Of a stretch of 64,000 nt of DNA, positions 9,851-21,400 are shown one piece after another (positions within the stretch are counted from its first letter, which is position 1; each line of letters opens with the position of its first letter). The DNA lies in assembly GCA_905181765.1 (NCBI GenBank), contig CAJIYW010000004.1:1-64000 (forward strand), read 5' to 3'. The DNA comes from Flavobacteriales bacterium UBA6772 (lineage in GTDB: Bacteria; Bacteroidota; Bacteroidia; Flavobacteriales; Flavobacteriaceae). A program made the position numbers and the translations under genes. A model generated the notes under the pieces. That model saw nothing but the letters and a program-made list of their open reading frames with translations, made no database searches and was not told where the DNA came from.

Positions 9851-10993
9851 TTAATTCTCAATAAGATTAGCCAACGTTTTGTAAGCTAATTTAGGTTGGT
9901 ACTCCCTGTTAAATAGCAATGGATAGTTCGTACGCCCCTTTATAGGCCAATCGTTAAGCCAAGAATATTGATCTATAACTCCCCAAAATGTAACTCTACT
10001 AATCTTATCCTGGTGTTTCATAAATAGCTTAAAAATATCTTTGTAACGCTTTGCCAATTGTATTTCTATCTCTTTTGGAAGCCCATTGGGATAAGGGTCC
10101 ATTTTTGGATCTCCTTCAAATTTTGAAAAATTTTGAGTGACTTCTGCGCCAACTAATTCCCAAGGATTTGGCAATACTGTAATATCTAGCTCTGTAAACA
10201 TCAAGTCAACACCAGCAGCCGAAATATCTAATATCATTTGTTCAATTTCATTTAAACTTGGAGATTTCAATCTCCAGTGTGCCTGAACACCTATTGCATT
10301 TATCTTAATACCATTGTCTTGAAGCTTTTTCACCATTTTAAGAACTCCTGCTCGTTTGGCGGGTTTATATAAATTATAATCGTTGTAAATCAAGTCCGCA
10401 TCCGGATCGGCTGTTTCAGCTAATTTAAAAACGTCTTCAATGTAATTCTCTCCCATCTGCTTTTTAAAAACAGAGGGTCTAAGCGATCCATCTTCCTTAA
10501 AAGCCTCATTAACCACATCCCATGCATCAATTTTCCCTTTGTACCTAGAAACAACTGTATGTATGTGGTTTTTCACATGATTAGTAAACGCTGCACTACT
10601 TGAAGTATTCTTCATGAAATCTGCAAGCTGGTTGTGCCAAACTAAGGCATGTCCAACGATATTCATATTGTTTTTAATCCCTAATGCAACATATTTATCC
10701 GCGGCAATAAAATTGAATTTATTAGGAGATGGCTGAAGATACAGCCATTTTAAAGAGTTCTCAGGCGTTATAGAATTGAATTCTGATGTTACTATGTTTA
10801 AAGATTGTACATCTTTCCCAAAAATAATATCTTGATTGATGGCGGCTCCTAAGTGAAATAAATCTTTATATCGATCACTTAAAGAGTCTACTTTAATTTT
10901 GTTAGAATTAGATAAACCATTAGCACTAATTAAAATACATACAATTGCTATTGTAATAATTGTAAACGCATGTCTGGTTATTTTTTGTATCAT
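9851..10993 (-). CDS. GH10 endo-beta-1,4-xylanase
   Basis: Retaining endo-xylanase of 380 residues, essentially one GH10 (beta/alpha)8 barrel behind an N-terminal hydrophobic export segment (about residues 10-25). Canonical motifs are all present: NSITPENSLKW, GHALVWHNQ, acid/base E163 in WDVVNEAF, GVQAHWRL, nucleophile E268 in FTELDITV, and TFWGVIDQYSWL. In the family it cuts beta-1,4-xylan backbones into xylo-oligosaccharides. It has no CBM and no T9SS tail, so it is probably periplasmic or lipid-free secreted. The start ATG overlaps the stop of an upstream decayed frame (ATGA), which indicates translational coupling in the ancestral operon. Unlike the GH10 domains fused to sulfatases in this window, its active-site cleft motifs look standard. 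Confidence 0.95.
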   Translation of the reverse strand: MIQKITRHAFTIITIAIVCILISANGLSNSNKIKVDSLSDRYKDLFHLGAAINQDIIFGKDVQSLNIVTSEFNSITPENSLKWLYLQPSPNKFNFIAADKYVALGIKNNMNIVGHALVWHNQLADFMKNTSSSAAFTNHVKNHIHTVVSRYKGKIDAWDVVNEAFKEDGSLRPSVFKKQMGENYIEDVFKLAETADPDADLIYNDYNLYKPAKRAGVLKMVKKLQDNGIKINAIGVQAHWRLKSPSLNEIEQMILDISAAGVDLMFTELDITVLPNPWELVGAEVTQNFSKFEGDPKMDPYPNGLPKEIEIQLAKRYKDIFKLFMKHQDKISRVTFWGVIDQYSWLNDWPIKGRTNYPLLFNREYQPKLAYKTLANLIEN

Positions 10994-11379
10994 TTTCTTA
11001 CTTTTAATTTAAAACCCGCTCTTAAACTACCAATGTCAAATGAAACTCCATTTACCTGTATTGAGCGGTTTTCATTAAATTATATTTTTTTTCCTAACAA
11101 GTACATAATCATAAAAGGTACTTCATTATGCGCACCTGAAAAGAAAAGTATGTTGCCAGCGGGATTTGGATATATACAGCTCGATTGAAAATCTAAGTTT
11201 TTTTTAAAAAAAATTACGCATCACTTTTAATTTTTGGCTATACATTGTAACTAGTTCTATGTTCGCTGGAAATTTTGAAATACCTGTGTTTTGTTTTTTA
11301 GTTTCTTCCTGACTGGAAATATCCTGTGGTATTGAAATAACCAATAGAAAAAAATACTTAACTTGTAAATTGAGTTCAT
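10990..11379 (-). pseudogene. Remnant of a small secreted protein with a T9SS-type sorting tail
   Basis: The stretch between the GH10 and sulfatase genes is not empty. From the ATG at 11379 the minus strand encodes a signal peptide (MNSIYKLSIFF, then LLVISIP after a frame change in a T run). Then come ISSQEETKKQNTGISKFPA and, after a second change at an 8T/8A run, a T9SS type-A-like tail. The tail reads CIYPNPAGNILFFSG, LLGKKI, an in-frame TAA, and IGSLRAGF before the final TGA, which overlaps the GH10 start. Only about 130 codons separate start and end, so no catalytic domain fits. Either the middle of a larger surface enzyme was deleted or this was a mini-protein. It starts 10 bp after the sulfatase end, within the same operon. 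Confidence 0.6.
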
Positions 11380-11388
11380 TCTGATAAT

Positions 11389-13051
11389 TTAGTTTAATGT
11401 GATGTTTGATGCCTTATATCCGATTCGTATGGCTCTTGCCAATAGTTTCTGTGTGGGTTTAATTTTAATAGGTTTTGTGTATAACAACCAACGGCCCTTG
11501 CCTATCATGTCTTCCGTTTGATAACCGATAGAAGCCCCTTTTGTGTCGCAAGACATTTTTACAAGACTATACGAATTAATCTCGATCTTTACATCTGATG
11601 TTACTGGCTGAATCATTTCTGGCCAAAACCCTTTAATAATTTCACTTTCTGGCTTAAACCCTTGATCATCTATATCTGATTGCCATTTTGAGAGGGCTGT
11701 TCTTAATTCAATAAGTTTTGCTTCATAAACAGGATTAAGGGCTAAATTATGAACTTCATCGGGGTCTGTTTTTAAGTCATACAACTCCTCTACAGGCTTC
11801 TTTTTCATAAAAATATAAGCCGCATCTCCACTCAATTCCCCTTTAATATCCATATCAATAAGTTTCTTATTCATAGGAATTTGCTCTCTGTATTTATTTC
11901 TAAAAATTAAAGGTAATTCTGTCATGAAATTTTTAATATAAACAAATCGTCCATCTAAAACCGAACGCTGCATATCAGTAGATTCATCAAATCGATCTGC
12001 AGAACCATAAATATATTCTCTAGATTCTTTTTTATATCGACCCGCAAATGCCTTACCGTCTGTATGCTTTGGGGGCTTTAATATCTAATAGTGACATGAC
12101 AGTAGGCCCTAAATCCATTAATGAAACTAATGCATCCTCAACCTCTCCGGCTTTATATTTATTTGGGTACCTAATGATCAAAGGAACATGAAGTCCACTG
12201 TTTCCTACAGCACGCTTTTGTCTCAAAAGATTTCCACCATGATCACTCCAAAAAAAGATAATTGTATTGTCTAGTAAATTCTTAGCTTCTAAATCTTTTA
12301 ATAATTCCCCAACCTCTTTATCAAGTGCCTCGATATTGGAATATTTGATAGCCAAATCATTTCTAACTTCAGGAATATCTGGATAGTAATCAGGAACAAT
12401 AACCTCATCTGGAAATACAGTTAGTGGCTTATCTTTTCGCAACCATATTCTTGACTCGTGAGTCGTGTATAAGTTTTTGACATAAAAAAATGGCTGGTTG
12501 CCTGGTATTTTATTAAATAAATTTGATCCTAACGTATGATCCCAAGCAGTGAAAGGCGCATTAAACTGATAGTCACATTTATTATCATTTATGCAGTAAT
12601 ACCCTTCGGCTCTGAGATACTGAGTAAAAGGTTTTACGTTTTCAGGGGTGACCACTTCATACTCAGGAATTGGGTAACCTGCTTTGTCAATTATATTGGT
12701 TGTTGTTTTTAAGAATAATTTTTCTGGAGTCTTATAATTATTTAGATTGCCCGTGCGCATGTTATGGGCTCCTAAACGCGCTGGATACATGCTCGTAATA
12801 ATCGAAAAACGACTTGGTGCACACACACCAACTGTTGAATATGCATTTGAATACCTGACGCCTTCAGCTGCTAGCTTGTCAATATTTGGTGTCTTAATTT
12901 GATCGACTCCATAAGCGCCGATAATGGGCCCTATATCTTCACAACTGATCCAAACAACATTTAGTGGTTTTTTAACAACTTCTTGAGCGTTTATTCTAAC
13001 TGTGTTAGCGACAAAAAGAATGAATAAAAATGAGTAAATAGCTAATTTCAT
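11389..13051 (-). pseudogene. S1-family sulfatase with C-terminal CHB_HEX-like domain, frameshifted
   Basis: The first frame (13051 to 12053, 332 codons) has a signal peptide (RINAQ), VVWISCEDIG, the maturation motif CAPSR with Cys at residue 77, and FFWSDHGGNLLRQKRAVG. It ends prematurely after KAPKAYRR. A frame change in a five-C run (12071-12075) recovers HTDGKAFAGRYKKESREYIY. The protein then continues through 11973-11389 with LYDLKTDPDEVHNLA. It ends in a small domain (GASIGYQTEDMIGKGRWLLY) resembling the chitobiase/beta-hexosaminidase C-terminal fold found on some sulfatases. The organisation suggests the heparan-N-sulfatase-like branch, a tentative call. About 550 residues would be produced if the single inserted base is an error. 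Confidence 0.85.
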
Positions 13052-13060
13052 AATTTGTTT

Positions 13061-13255
13061 TTAATAATGAGATTTTAGATAATCTTCTAGATTTAATCTC
13101 TTTAAATTTTCTTCAGGCATTTTATTCCATTTAGAATTCCTATCTAAGGGGTGTAATGTTGGATTGATTAATGGCATTTTATTTGAAATTAAAAAATCGT
13201 CTTGAGACACCATCCAAGTATATAAAAACAGTAATATTGAAAAATTTAAGCGCAT
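13061..13255 (-). CDS. Small hypothetical protein upstream of the sulfatase
   Basis: A 64-codon frame ending 9 bp before the sulfatase start. Its N-terminus (MRLNFSILLFLYTWMVS) looks like a signal peptide. The rest (HPLDRNSKWNKMPEENLKRL and the end LKSHY) is short and hydrophilic, and I recognise no family. The layout, a signal peptide directly joined to a short C-terminal piece, resembles the neighbouring remnant at 10990-11379. It could therefore be another internally deleted gene rather than a real small protein. The spacing suggests co-transcription with the sulfatase. Confidence 0.35.
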   Translation of the reverse strand: MRLNFSILLFLYTWMVSQDDFLISNKMPLINPTLHPLDRNSKWNKMPEENLKRLNLEDYLKSHY

Positions 13256-13418
13256 ATATTTTACTAATACTTTATTAACCTAAACTTTGACCAGAAACGA
13301 TTTCTGTAAAAGAATTGGAGTAGAACCCTATTCCAATCTGCTACCATACGATCCACGAAGCGTTTAAATTATTGTCTCTAACTGCATAATATGGACGACA
13401 TTAAAACTAAGTAAAGAT

Positions 13419-13453
13419 AAAAAAGACCAAAACGTAATAGCTTTGGTCTTTTT
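13419..13453 (-). terminator. Bidirectional-looking intrinsic terminator after susD
   Basis: A strong hairpin with arms AAAAAGACCAAA and TTTGGTCTTTTT around a short loop. It starts about 28 bases downstream of the susD stop at 13482. Either strand ends in a T run. It would separate the susCD message from the sulfatase-GH10 operon, or attenuate it. Confidence 0.8.
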
Positions 13454-13481
13454 GAAATTTATTAACCCACAATTTAAACCG

Positions 13482-14999
13482 CTAGTCTATTAAGTCATTC
13501 GTATTGATTTCGGTAAGCGGAATTGGCAGTTGCATTACTTGCGTCGGATCTGTACTTAGTTTTATATCAACATTAGCATTAAATATTGGATTATTGTTAT
13601 GTTTATTTATCGTGTGCGTTAAAAAATAATCAAATCCTCTTCTTCTGTTATTGTGAGCATCTTCACCTTCTCCTAGAAGTTCAAATCGATATTCAGTCAT
13701 AATAGCATCTCTAAAGGTCGCTTGATCTCCAAGATATGCTGTATTTGGCATACCTACACGGTCTAAGACCTCCGTAATATAACCAAGTTGTTGACCATTT
13801 TGGAGTTCATTAGAAATCTCAGCCAGCATAATGAGTAGCTCAGCATAACGATAAATAATTAAATTTTGATCTCCAAATTGATTGTTATGAGTTGGATCTT
13901 TTTCAGCAAATTTAAACAAAAATGGATGTGCTCTATTTAAATTAGGTCTCCAAGCAAATGCAGGATAATGCCTAACTGGGGCACCAGTATCTGCTCTCAC
14001 ATAATCATAAAGGTATGTTCCTAAAAGTCTAGGATCATCTGGATAGGTGTCCCGGTGGTCTAGAAATACATCTGCACTTACTTGCAACCAACCAAAATGA
14101 TTACCTAGTTTATATTTCCATGGGGTATAATTCCTACCCATTTGAGAGCCCGCAGCATCTTGACTAATTTGTAGTTCGAAAATTGACTCTGTAGAGTTTT
14201 CAAATTCGTCTGTGAATAAAGAGCTATAGTCCGATACTAAACTATATTGACCATAGGCCATGTTAGCTTCGTCGTAGGCCATCTGCCAGTAATCACTTTC
14301 ATTCATACCATCTGCTTGTAAATCAGGACTTGTAGCGAGTGTCATATACACTTTAGCTAATAACATGTTTGCGGCATATTGTTTTGGATAGCCCGCTCCA
14401 ATTGATCCATTCATAAGACTCTTAGCCATTTTGGCATCCGCTATAATTTGTACGTAAACTTCCTTTGCACTCGTTTTTGCCTTGCTTAAGTTATCACTAT
14501 CTGGAAGTGTTAACCATAGTGGAATATCTCCAAAGAGACGAACTAAGGAAAAATAAGACCAAGCCCGCACAAAATAGGCTTGCCCCGAAATATCATTGAA
14601 ACTTAACTCTGTTTTGTCAGTTGTTGAATTAACAGTTGTTATGTTATTAATAGCACCGTTACACCTCCCAATTGCAGAATAAATCTCTCTCCACATATTT
14701 TCTGAATCTCGGTCATAGGTTGGCTTTAAAGAGAATAAATTCTGATTATTTACATTGTTAATGTCAAAGCCTTGTTTGTGTGTAATAAAAAAACCTGAAA
14801 AACCATTAATTGCGAAAATACGTTGCTCCATGGCACCGTATGTTGTCAATCTTTGATAAATTCCGTCTAAAGCACCCGTAGCAATTGGCAGATCTCCATA
14901 AGAAGCATCAGCATCAAGAAATATTGGTTGTTCATCGATATCACAGGAATAAGCCAGTATTCCTATAATTGTTAATAATATGATTTTAAAATTTTTCAT
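13482..14999 (-). CDS. susD-like: SusD/RagB-family glycan-binding lipoprotein
   Basis: 505-residue SusD homologue, the surface lipoprotein lid of a SusCD importer. A lipobox ends at C19 (ILAYSC). The helical TPR-like core shows GQAYFVRAWSYFSLVRLFGDIPLW and YAANMLLAKVYMTLA. The RagB C-terminal part has RYAELLIMLAEISNELQNG and LGEGEDAHNNRRRGFDYFL. The gene follows the susC-like gene by about 55 bp and ends in the terminator at 13419-13453. It is a clear paralogue of the second SusD at 46101, with a similar length but many substitutions, so the two pairs may prefer different oligosaccharides. Intact. Confidence 0.95.
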   Translation of the reverse strand: MKNFKIILLTIIGILAYSCDIDEQPIFLDADASYGDLPIATGALDGIYQRLTTYGAMEQRIFAINGFSGFFITHKQGFDINNVNNQNLFSLKPTYDRDSENMWREIYSAIGRCNGAINNITTVNSTTDKTELSFNDISGQAYFVRAWSYFSLVRLFGDIPLWLTLPDSDNLSKAKTSAKEVYVQIIADAKMAKSLMNGSIGAGYPKQYAANMLLAKVYMTLATSPDLQADGMNESDYWQMAYDEANMAYGQYSLVSDYSSLFTDEFENSTESIFELQISQDAAGSQMGRNYTPWKYKLGNHFGWLQVSADVFLDHRDTYPDDPRLLGTYLYDYVRADTGAPVRHYPAFAWRPNLNRAHPFLFKFAEKDPTHNNQFGDQNLIIYRYAELLIMLAEISNELQNGQQLGYITEVLDRVGMPNTAYLGDQATFRDAIMTEYRFELLGEGEDAHNNRRRGFDYFLTHTINKHNNNPIFNANVDIKLSTDPTQVMQLPIPLTEINTNDLID

Positions 15000-15054
15000 G
15001 ATTTATAATTTAGTAATATATATAATTGTTTTTAATACTTAGAATGATGCTTAT

Positions 15055-18000
15055 TTAAAAGCTCATATTTACTCCTAGTAAAATAGTTCTACCATTGGGT
15101 CCGCCATTAAAATCAACTCCGTTTATAAGACCTGAATTTGAAAAAGTGGATACTTCTGGGTTATATCCAATGTAATTTGTCCAAGTAAATAAGTTTTGAC
15201 CCGCTATGTAAATATTCATAGTATTAAATAAATTAGTATCTTTTACAGGAATATCATAGCCTAGAGTTAAATTATTTAACCTTAAATAGCTACCATCTTC
15301 AATGATACGGTCTGTTATGGCGGCGTCATTAATTATATTATACCCAATTCTTGGATGTGTGTTTGATTGATTGTCTGGCCTCCATGCATTGTTATAGGCT
15401 CTAGGTAAAATATTTTGAAATGCCAAGTCCTTCCGCATTATCTAATTGCAACAAGTTACCATTTGCAATATCATTTCCGAATACCCCATTAAATAGAGCT
15501 CTAACCGTAAATCTTTTGTATTTAAAATTTATATTAAATCCATATACAAAATCTGGATTTGGATTTCCAATAAAAGTTCTATCCTTTAAATCGATCACAC
15601 CATCACCAGAGTCTAAAATACCATCACCATCTGTATCTTCAGTCAACTGATCTACAATTCTAACGTCACCAGGTACAGCACCTGCAACTAAATTAGTATC
15701 TTCTGTTTGGTAAATACCATCTGTTTGATACCCATAAAAGAGACTCGATTCTTCCCCTTCTACAAATACATTTGCTAAGGTTTTAAAATATACACCTCGA
15801 CTAATCGCATTCCCAAAATAAAATCTTCTATCTGTTACAGCGCCATTTTCGTAAAACCCCTGCAATGGTTGAGCGTTTAAGTCTGTAATCTGTGTTTTAT
15901 TAAAAGAGATGTTACCTCCAAAACTCAACTCCATATCATCAGTTGAAATCGGCATAAAGTTTAAAGCAACTTCTACACCTTTATTAGAAATAGATCCCTT
16001 GTTTACTAAAATATTTGAAAACCCAGAAGAGGTTGGAATATTAGAGTTTTGAAGTAAGTTCTTAGTGGTCTTGTCATAGATATCAATCGTACCTGATACC
16101 ACTTCATTTAGGGTACTAAAATCTAAACCTAAGTTTAATTGCTCTGTTGTTTCCCATGTTAAATCAGGATTCGAAAGACCTAATAGCGCAATAGCAACAT
16201 TAGTACCGCCACTAGCATTTCCATACAAACTTGACACCCCGTAGTTAGACAATGTTCCGTATGGGTTTATACCATGGTTACCAATTTGACCCCAACCACC
16301 TCTAAATTTCAAACTTTCAAATACATCTAGATTTTGAATAAAACTTTCATTCCCAGCATTCCAAGCTAAAGCAAATGATGGAAAATTACCATACTTATTA
16401 TTTCCTGAAAACTTTGAAACACCATCACGTCTCATCGTAGCTGTTAAAGTATACTTATTATTATATGTATAGTTCAATCGACTTAAAACTGAGAATATTT
16501 GTTGATCCGATTTCCCTAGCGTTAACGGTCTTCTATTTACCTCACCAAATGCAGGTTGTTCAGTAGTAAATTGAGTCGTAATAAAGTCTTCAACCGCATA
16601 AATACTTCTTTCTACTTTTCGAACGTCATAAGTGACTCCGACCAATGCATTAATTCTATGTTTTCTATTAAATTTTCTATTGAATCTTAATAAGTTATTA
16701 AACTGATGTGATTTTGTGTTTAATGTTGATATTGACAGTGAACCACCGGAATCATTACCTTGAAAAGTTGATAACCCATACCAACGTCTTCTATCTTTAG
16801 ATCTAATATTACCTCCAAACTTAGCTTCATATGATAAGCCTTTAACTGGAAGCTTATAGGTAAGTCCTAAAGAACCAAAGTAACGAGATCCTTTAGATAA
16901 ATCTGAGAAATCATCGATCCAAGCGTATGGATTTGTGCTAAATACATCTTCAACAATTTCAGAAGGCACTAAAATAGGTCTGAACGCAAGGGCTTGTCTT
17001 ACGAAACTTCGATTCGAATTTCCAATTAAATCACCACCTTGAACAAAGTTGTTGGTACTAAAGAACCCACTCAAACGTGCTTTTAATTGTAGATTGTCAT
17101 TTAGCTTTTGATTTAAATTGATTCGAATATCACTACTTTTTAAAGAAGAACCTTTAACAATCCCTTCCTGATTACTAAAACCCGCAGATACATAATAATT
17201 CCCATTATCACCACCACCTGAAGCTGAAGCTCCAAATTTCTGACTATATCCTTCAGTATAAACCTCATCTTGCCAGTTAAAAAATTCCGGCACACCGGAT
17301 GTTTGAACCCCATTTGTTAATGGGTAAATGGAAGAACCCTCAACTAAATAACGAGGATCGTCTCCGTTCATTTCTCTAATTTCATTAACATATTTAGCGA
17401 AGCCAAATTTATCTAATACATCATATTTTTTTGTGATTGTTCTTACTGAGCTATTAAGAAATGCACTTATTTTAGCCTTCCCTTTCTTTCCTTTTTTGGT
17501 AGTTATCAAAACAACTCCATTTGCACCCCTGGAACCATAAATAGCGGTAGCAGAAGCGTCTTTTAATACCTGAATACTCTCAATATCTCGTGGGTTAATT
17601 CCATTTAATCCATTTTGAGTTTCTTGACCTTGATTACCTACACCTGCATTTGAAACATCTTCACCTGCAGAAGAAATAATTACACCATCAATAACATAAA
17701 GAGGTTCGTTATTACCCCTTAAACTATTAGTTCCCCTTATTTTAACACTAATTCCAGAACCTGGAGAACCACCATTTTGTATCACTTGTACACCAGCGGC
17801 ACGTCCTTGTAAAAGCTGATCTACTGAAGTAGACTGATTAGCAACTTCGTCTTTAACAATCACAGATGATAAGGAACCTGTAATATCTTTCTTAAGGACA
17901 GTTCCATAACCAATAATCACCACTTCGTCAAGTTGATTCGAGTCAACATTTAAGTTAAGTGAAATATTTATATTTTCAGAAACATCAACTTCCTCGGTCA

Positions 18001-18238
18001 AATACCCTAAGTACGAAAGCACTAATATTTGTTTAGCTTCAGAGGGAATTGAAATTTTAAAAACACCGTCAAAATTTGTGATGGCTCCAAGATTTTTGGA
18101 GTCCTTTACTTGAATCACAACTCCCGGAAGAGGCAGTCCCATTTCGTCGTTAATAGTACCTGTAACCGTCTTTGATTGCGCAAAAGCAGCTAAAGGAGTT
18201 AAAATCGAAAGGATAATTAATCGAAAAATGATTTTCAT
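15055..18238 (-). pseudogene. susC-like: SusC-family TonB-dependent oligosaccharide transporter, frameshifted near the 3' end
   Basis: Outer-membrane importer that pairs with the SusD immediately downstream. The first frame (18238 to 15401) has a signal peptide (LAAFAQS), a CarboxypepD_reg domain (VTGTINDEMGLPLPGVVIQV), the TonB-box/plug region (LDEVVIIGYGT, LQGRAAGVQV, RGNNEPLYVIDGV, LKDASATAIYGSRGANGVV) and most of the barrel. It goes out of frame around 15420-15430 at NAEG. The other frame (to 15055) continues with LAFQNILPRAYNNAWRPD and finishes in the usual C-terminal strand (ILLGVNMSF). Removing a single base rejoins them into about 1,060 residues, comparable to the intact 1,046-residue paralogue at 47642. 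This is either a recent mutation that would inactivate the transporter or an assembly error. Confidence 0.9.
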
Positions 18239-18301
18239 TGTTTGAATATTAAGTTAGCTAATTAATTGTTTGTTTGAACTAATCGGATAAATAGTTATCA
18301 G

Positions 18302-18309
18302 CAAATTTA
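18302..18309 (-). promoter_or_regulatory. Putative -7 box of the susCD operon
   Basis: TAAATTTG on the minus strand matches the Bacteroidetes -7 consensus TAnnTTTG and lies about 64 bases upstream of the susC start. No TTG -33 element is present at the normal distance. That fits a promoter needing an activator such as the divergent HTCS, but this is inference. Confidence 0.4.
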
Positions 18310-18449
18310 TGGAGTAAGACTTGTTTAAATTTGTAGATTTGAGGAAAACAATATAATAATTGAAGCAGTTGTCCTGAATAAAAAGAACAATTATCCTTAT
18401 TACATTATATTTATAAATCATTAATTAAACTGTTATTATAAACTAAAAT

Positions 18450-21400
18450 ATGAACTATTGTAAAATTACATATATTTTATTAATCTCTTTTTTATTTTTT
18501 TATCAACCTTTAATTGGGCAGAAAAATTCTAGTGATTATAATTTTACTTCAATAGAAGATGGTTTTACACAAAGAGCAATCACATCAATTTTTAAAGATG
18601 CTGACGGATATCTATGGATTTCTACATACGGTGACGGATTGTTTAGATATAATGGACTCGATTTTAAAAATTACAAACAAGAAAGGAATGCTAAAGAAAA
18701 TTCTTTAAATAGTTCTATCGTTTATTCTGCACTTCAAGATGTTCAGAAAAACATTTGGGTTGGCTCTGAACTAGGACTTAACTTTTACAATAAAAATAAT
18801 GATAAATTTGAAAACATAACCCTTCAAGAAGAAGGGCAAAAATTAACGTTTTCGACACATACAATTGCCGAATATGATGAAAACACATTGCTTTTAGGAA
18901 CTCATAAATTCGGGTTATTCAAATTTGATAAGACAAGTCTTACGCACAAATTGATTCCTTACAAGGTAAATAAACCAACCTTAAGCTTACTTATAAATAC
19001 TATTGTTAAATCCTCAAATGGTCGCTTTTTAATCGGAACAAATCATGGCTTAATGACATTTGACCCATACAATGATGTGCTCCAACTAGCCAAATTCAAT
19101 ACAGAAAATGGTTATGAAACTATTGACAATTCTGTAGAGTCTTTGCATGTTGCTCAAGACAATTCTATCTGGATTGGTACATTTTCGTCTGGATTATTAC
19201 GTATTCACCATAACAATAACGATGTATATTCAATTGAAAAATTTTCTATAAGTAAGAAAAGAATTTTGTCTTTAGCGGAAAAAACAAATGGAAATATTCT
19301 GTGTGGTACTGAAAATGATGGTCTTTTTGAAGTAAATTATAAAAAAAAGAATATAAAAAACTACCAACAAGATAAATTAAAAGAAAACGGAATAAAGTCA
19401 AACTCTATTTGGACCGTTTTTACTGATGCTAAAGATAGAGTATGGTTAGGTTATTATAATAAAGGTATTGATTTACACGATGACAATTATAATAAATTTA
19501 GCGCTATAATAAGCCAGCCTTATGTAACTAATTCTTTAAATTCAAGTTCAGTAACAGGAATTGTTAAAGACAATGATGGCCGTTTTTGGATTAGTATGTT
19601 TGATGGAGGTGTTGATGTATATGATCCTAAAAAGGGAAAATTTATCAACTTATATGATCAAAAAAACCCTATTGCTAAAGGACTAAATACACTTGATATT
19701 CCTACAATTTTTATTGACAGCAAAAAAAATATTTGGATAGGGACTTGGGACTCTGGAATATATTTTTTAAAACATAATAGCAAAAAGTTTGTTGTTAAAA
19801 ATCCATCTAAAACAAATAGCGTATTTAAATCTAATAGGGTTATGAGTTTTGATGAAGACTCAAAAGGAACAATTTGGATAGGTACCTTTGGAGATGGACT
19901 CTATTCCTATGACCACTTCTCAGAAACTTTTACACATTATAATTCACTTGAATTTCAAAAAAATCAAATAAATACTAGTAATATTAGAAAAGTATTAGTT
20001 GACCACAAGGATGCTATTTGGATAGGAACTAGAAATGGGGTTTTCAAAATTGAGAAAGATAAAACAAAAGCATTTAAAGTTTATTCTATTAACGATTTAA
20101 CAATTAATACTTCAAATTTAGAGTTGAAAGAATCTAGCATTGTTTTTAGTTTATTTGAAGACTCAAAAAATAATATTTGGTTTGGAACTCTTGGATATGG
20201 GTTGGCAAAATATACTGCTAAAAATAAATCACTCGTATGGTACACTATAGATAATGGATTAATTCATGAAACTATATCCTCTATTTCACAAGGAATTAAT
20301 GGTTCTCTTTGGATTGGAGGTAATAAAGGGTTATCTAAACTAGATATTGAAAAAAATACATTTACAAACTTTAATAAAAAAGATGGCTTACTATCAAATA
20401 GTTTCAATTATAATGCTGTTTTTAGAGATATCGACAATGTGCTTTACTTCGGGAATTTGAAAGGAATTAATTATTTCAATCCAGATAAAATTATATATAA
20501 TCAAGAAAAAACAAAGGTATATCTATCTAATTTTAAAATTTCTAATGAGGTAATCACTCCAGAAACAAAAAACTCTCCATTAACCAATGTTATTTCAAAA
20601 ACTAAAGAAATAGTCTTAAATCATTACCAATCCAGCTTTACTTTTGAATATGTTGGAGTAAATTACACTAGAGGTGAAAACAATCAATATGCCTATTTTT
20701 TAGAAGGATTTGATGAAAATTGGAATTATGTAGAAACAACCAGAAGTGCTACTTATAAAAATGTTCCTCCAGGAGATTATACTTTTATGGTTAAAGCTTC
20801 AAATAATGATGAAATTTGGAATGATACACCGAGAACATTAGAAATAAAAATCTTAGCTCCTTGGTGGAAAACCAACTTAGCCCTATTTATATTTATACTA
20901 ATTACCTTAACTACCGTATTAATTATTTACAACTTTCTTAATGTGCGATTAAAGGAACGCCAGCAAATCAAAAAAGAACGTGAAGAGCGGGCTCAAGATG
21001 AGGCTTTGAATGCAAAGAAAATTCAGTTTTTCACAAATATTTCTCACGAATTTAGAACCCCTCTTACACTTATTCTAAACCCTCTTGAAGCTATCATAGA
21101 AAATAAATCAGTAAAACTTCCTCATGATATCTCAGAGAAGCATGCAACGATTTATAAAAACTCTAAACGTCTTTCTAGATTAATTGATGAATTAATGGAT
21201 TTTAGAAAACTTCAATTTAATAAAATGTCTATCAATGCTTCAAAATTTGAAATCGTTACGTTTGTCAAAGAGGTTGTAAGTCATTTTGAAGAAGAAGCAG
21301 TTCAAAGGAATATCATACTTTCTGTCGAAAGTCAACAGGAAAACACATCCATATGGGCAGATCCATCGATGCTTGAAAAAATAATATTTAACCTTTTGTC

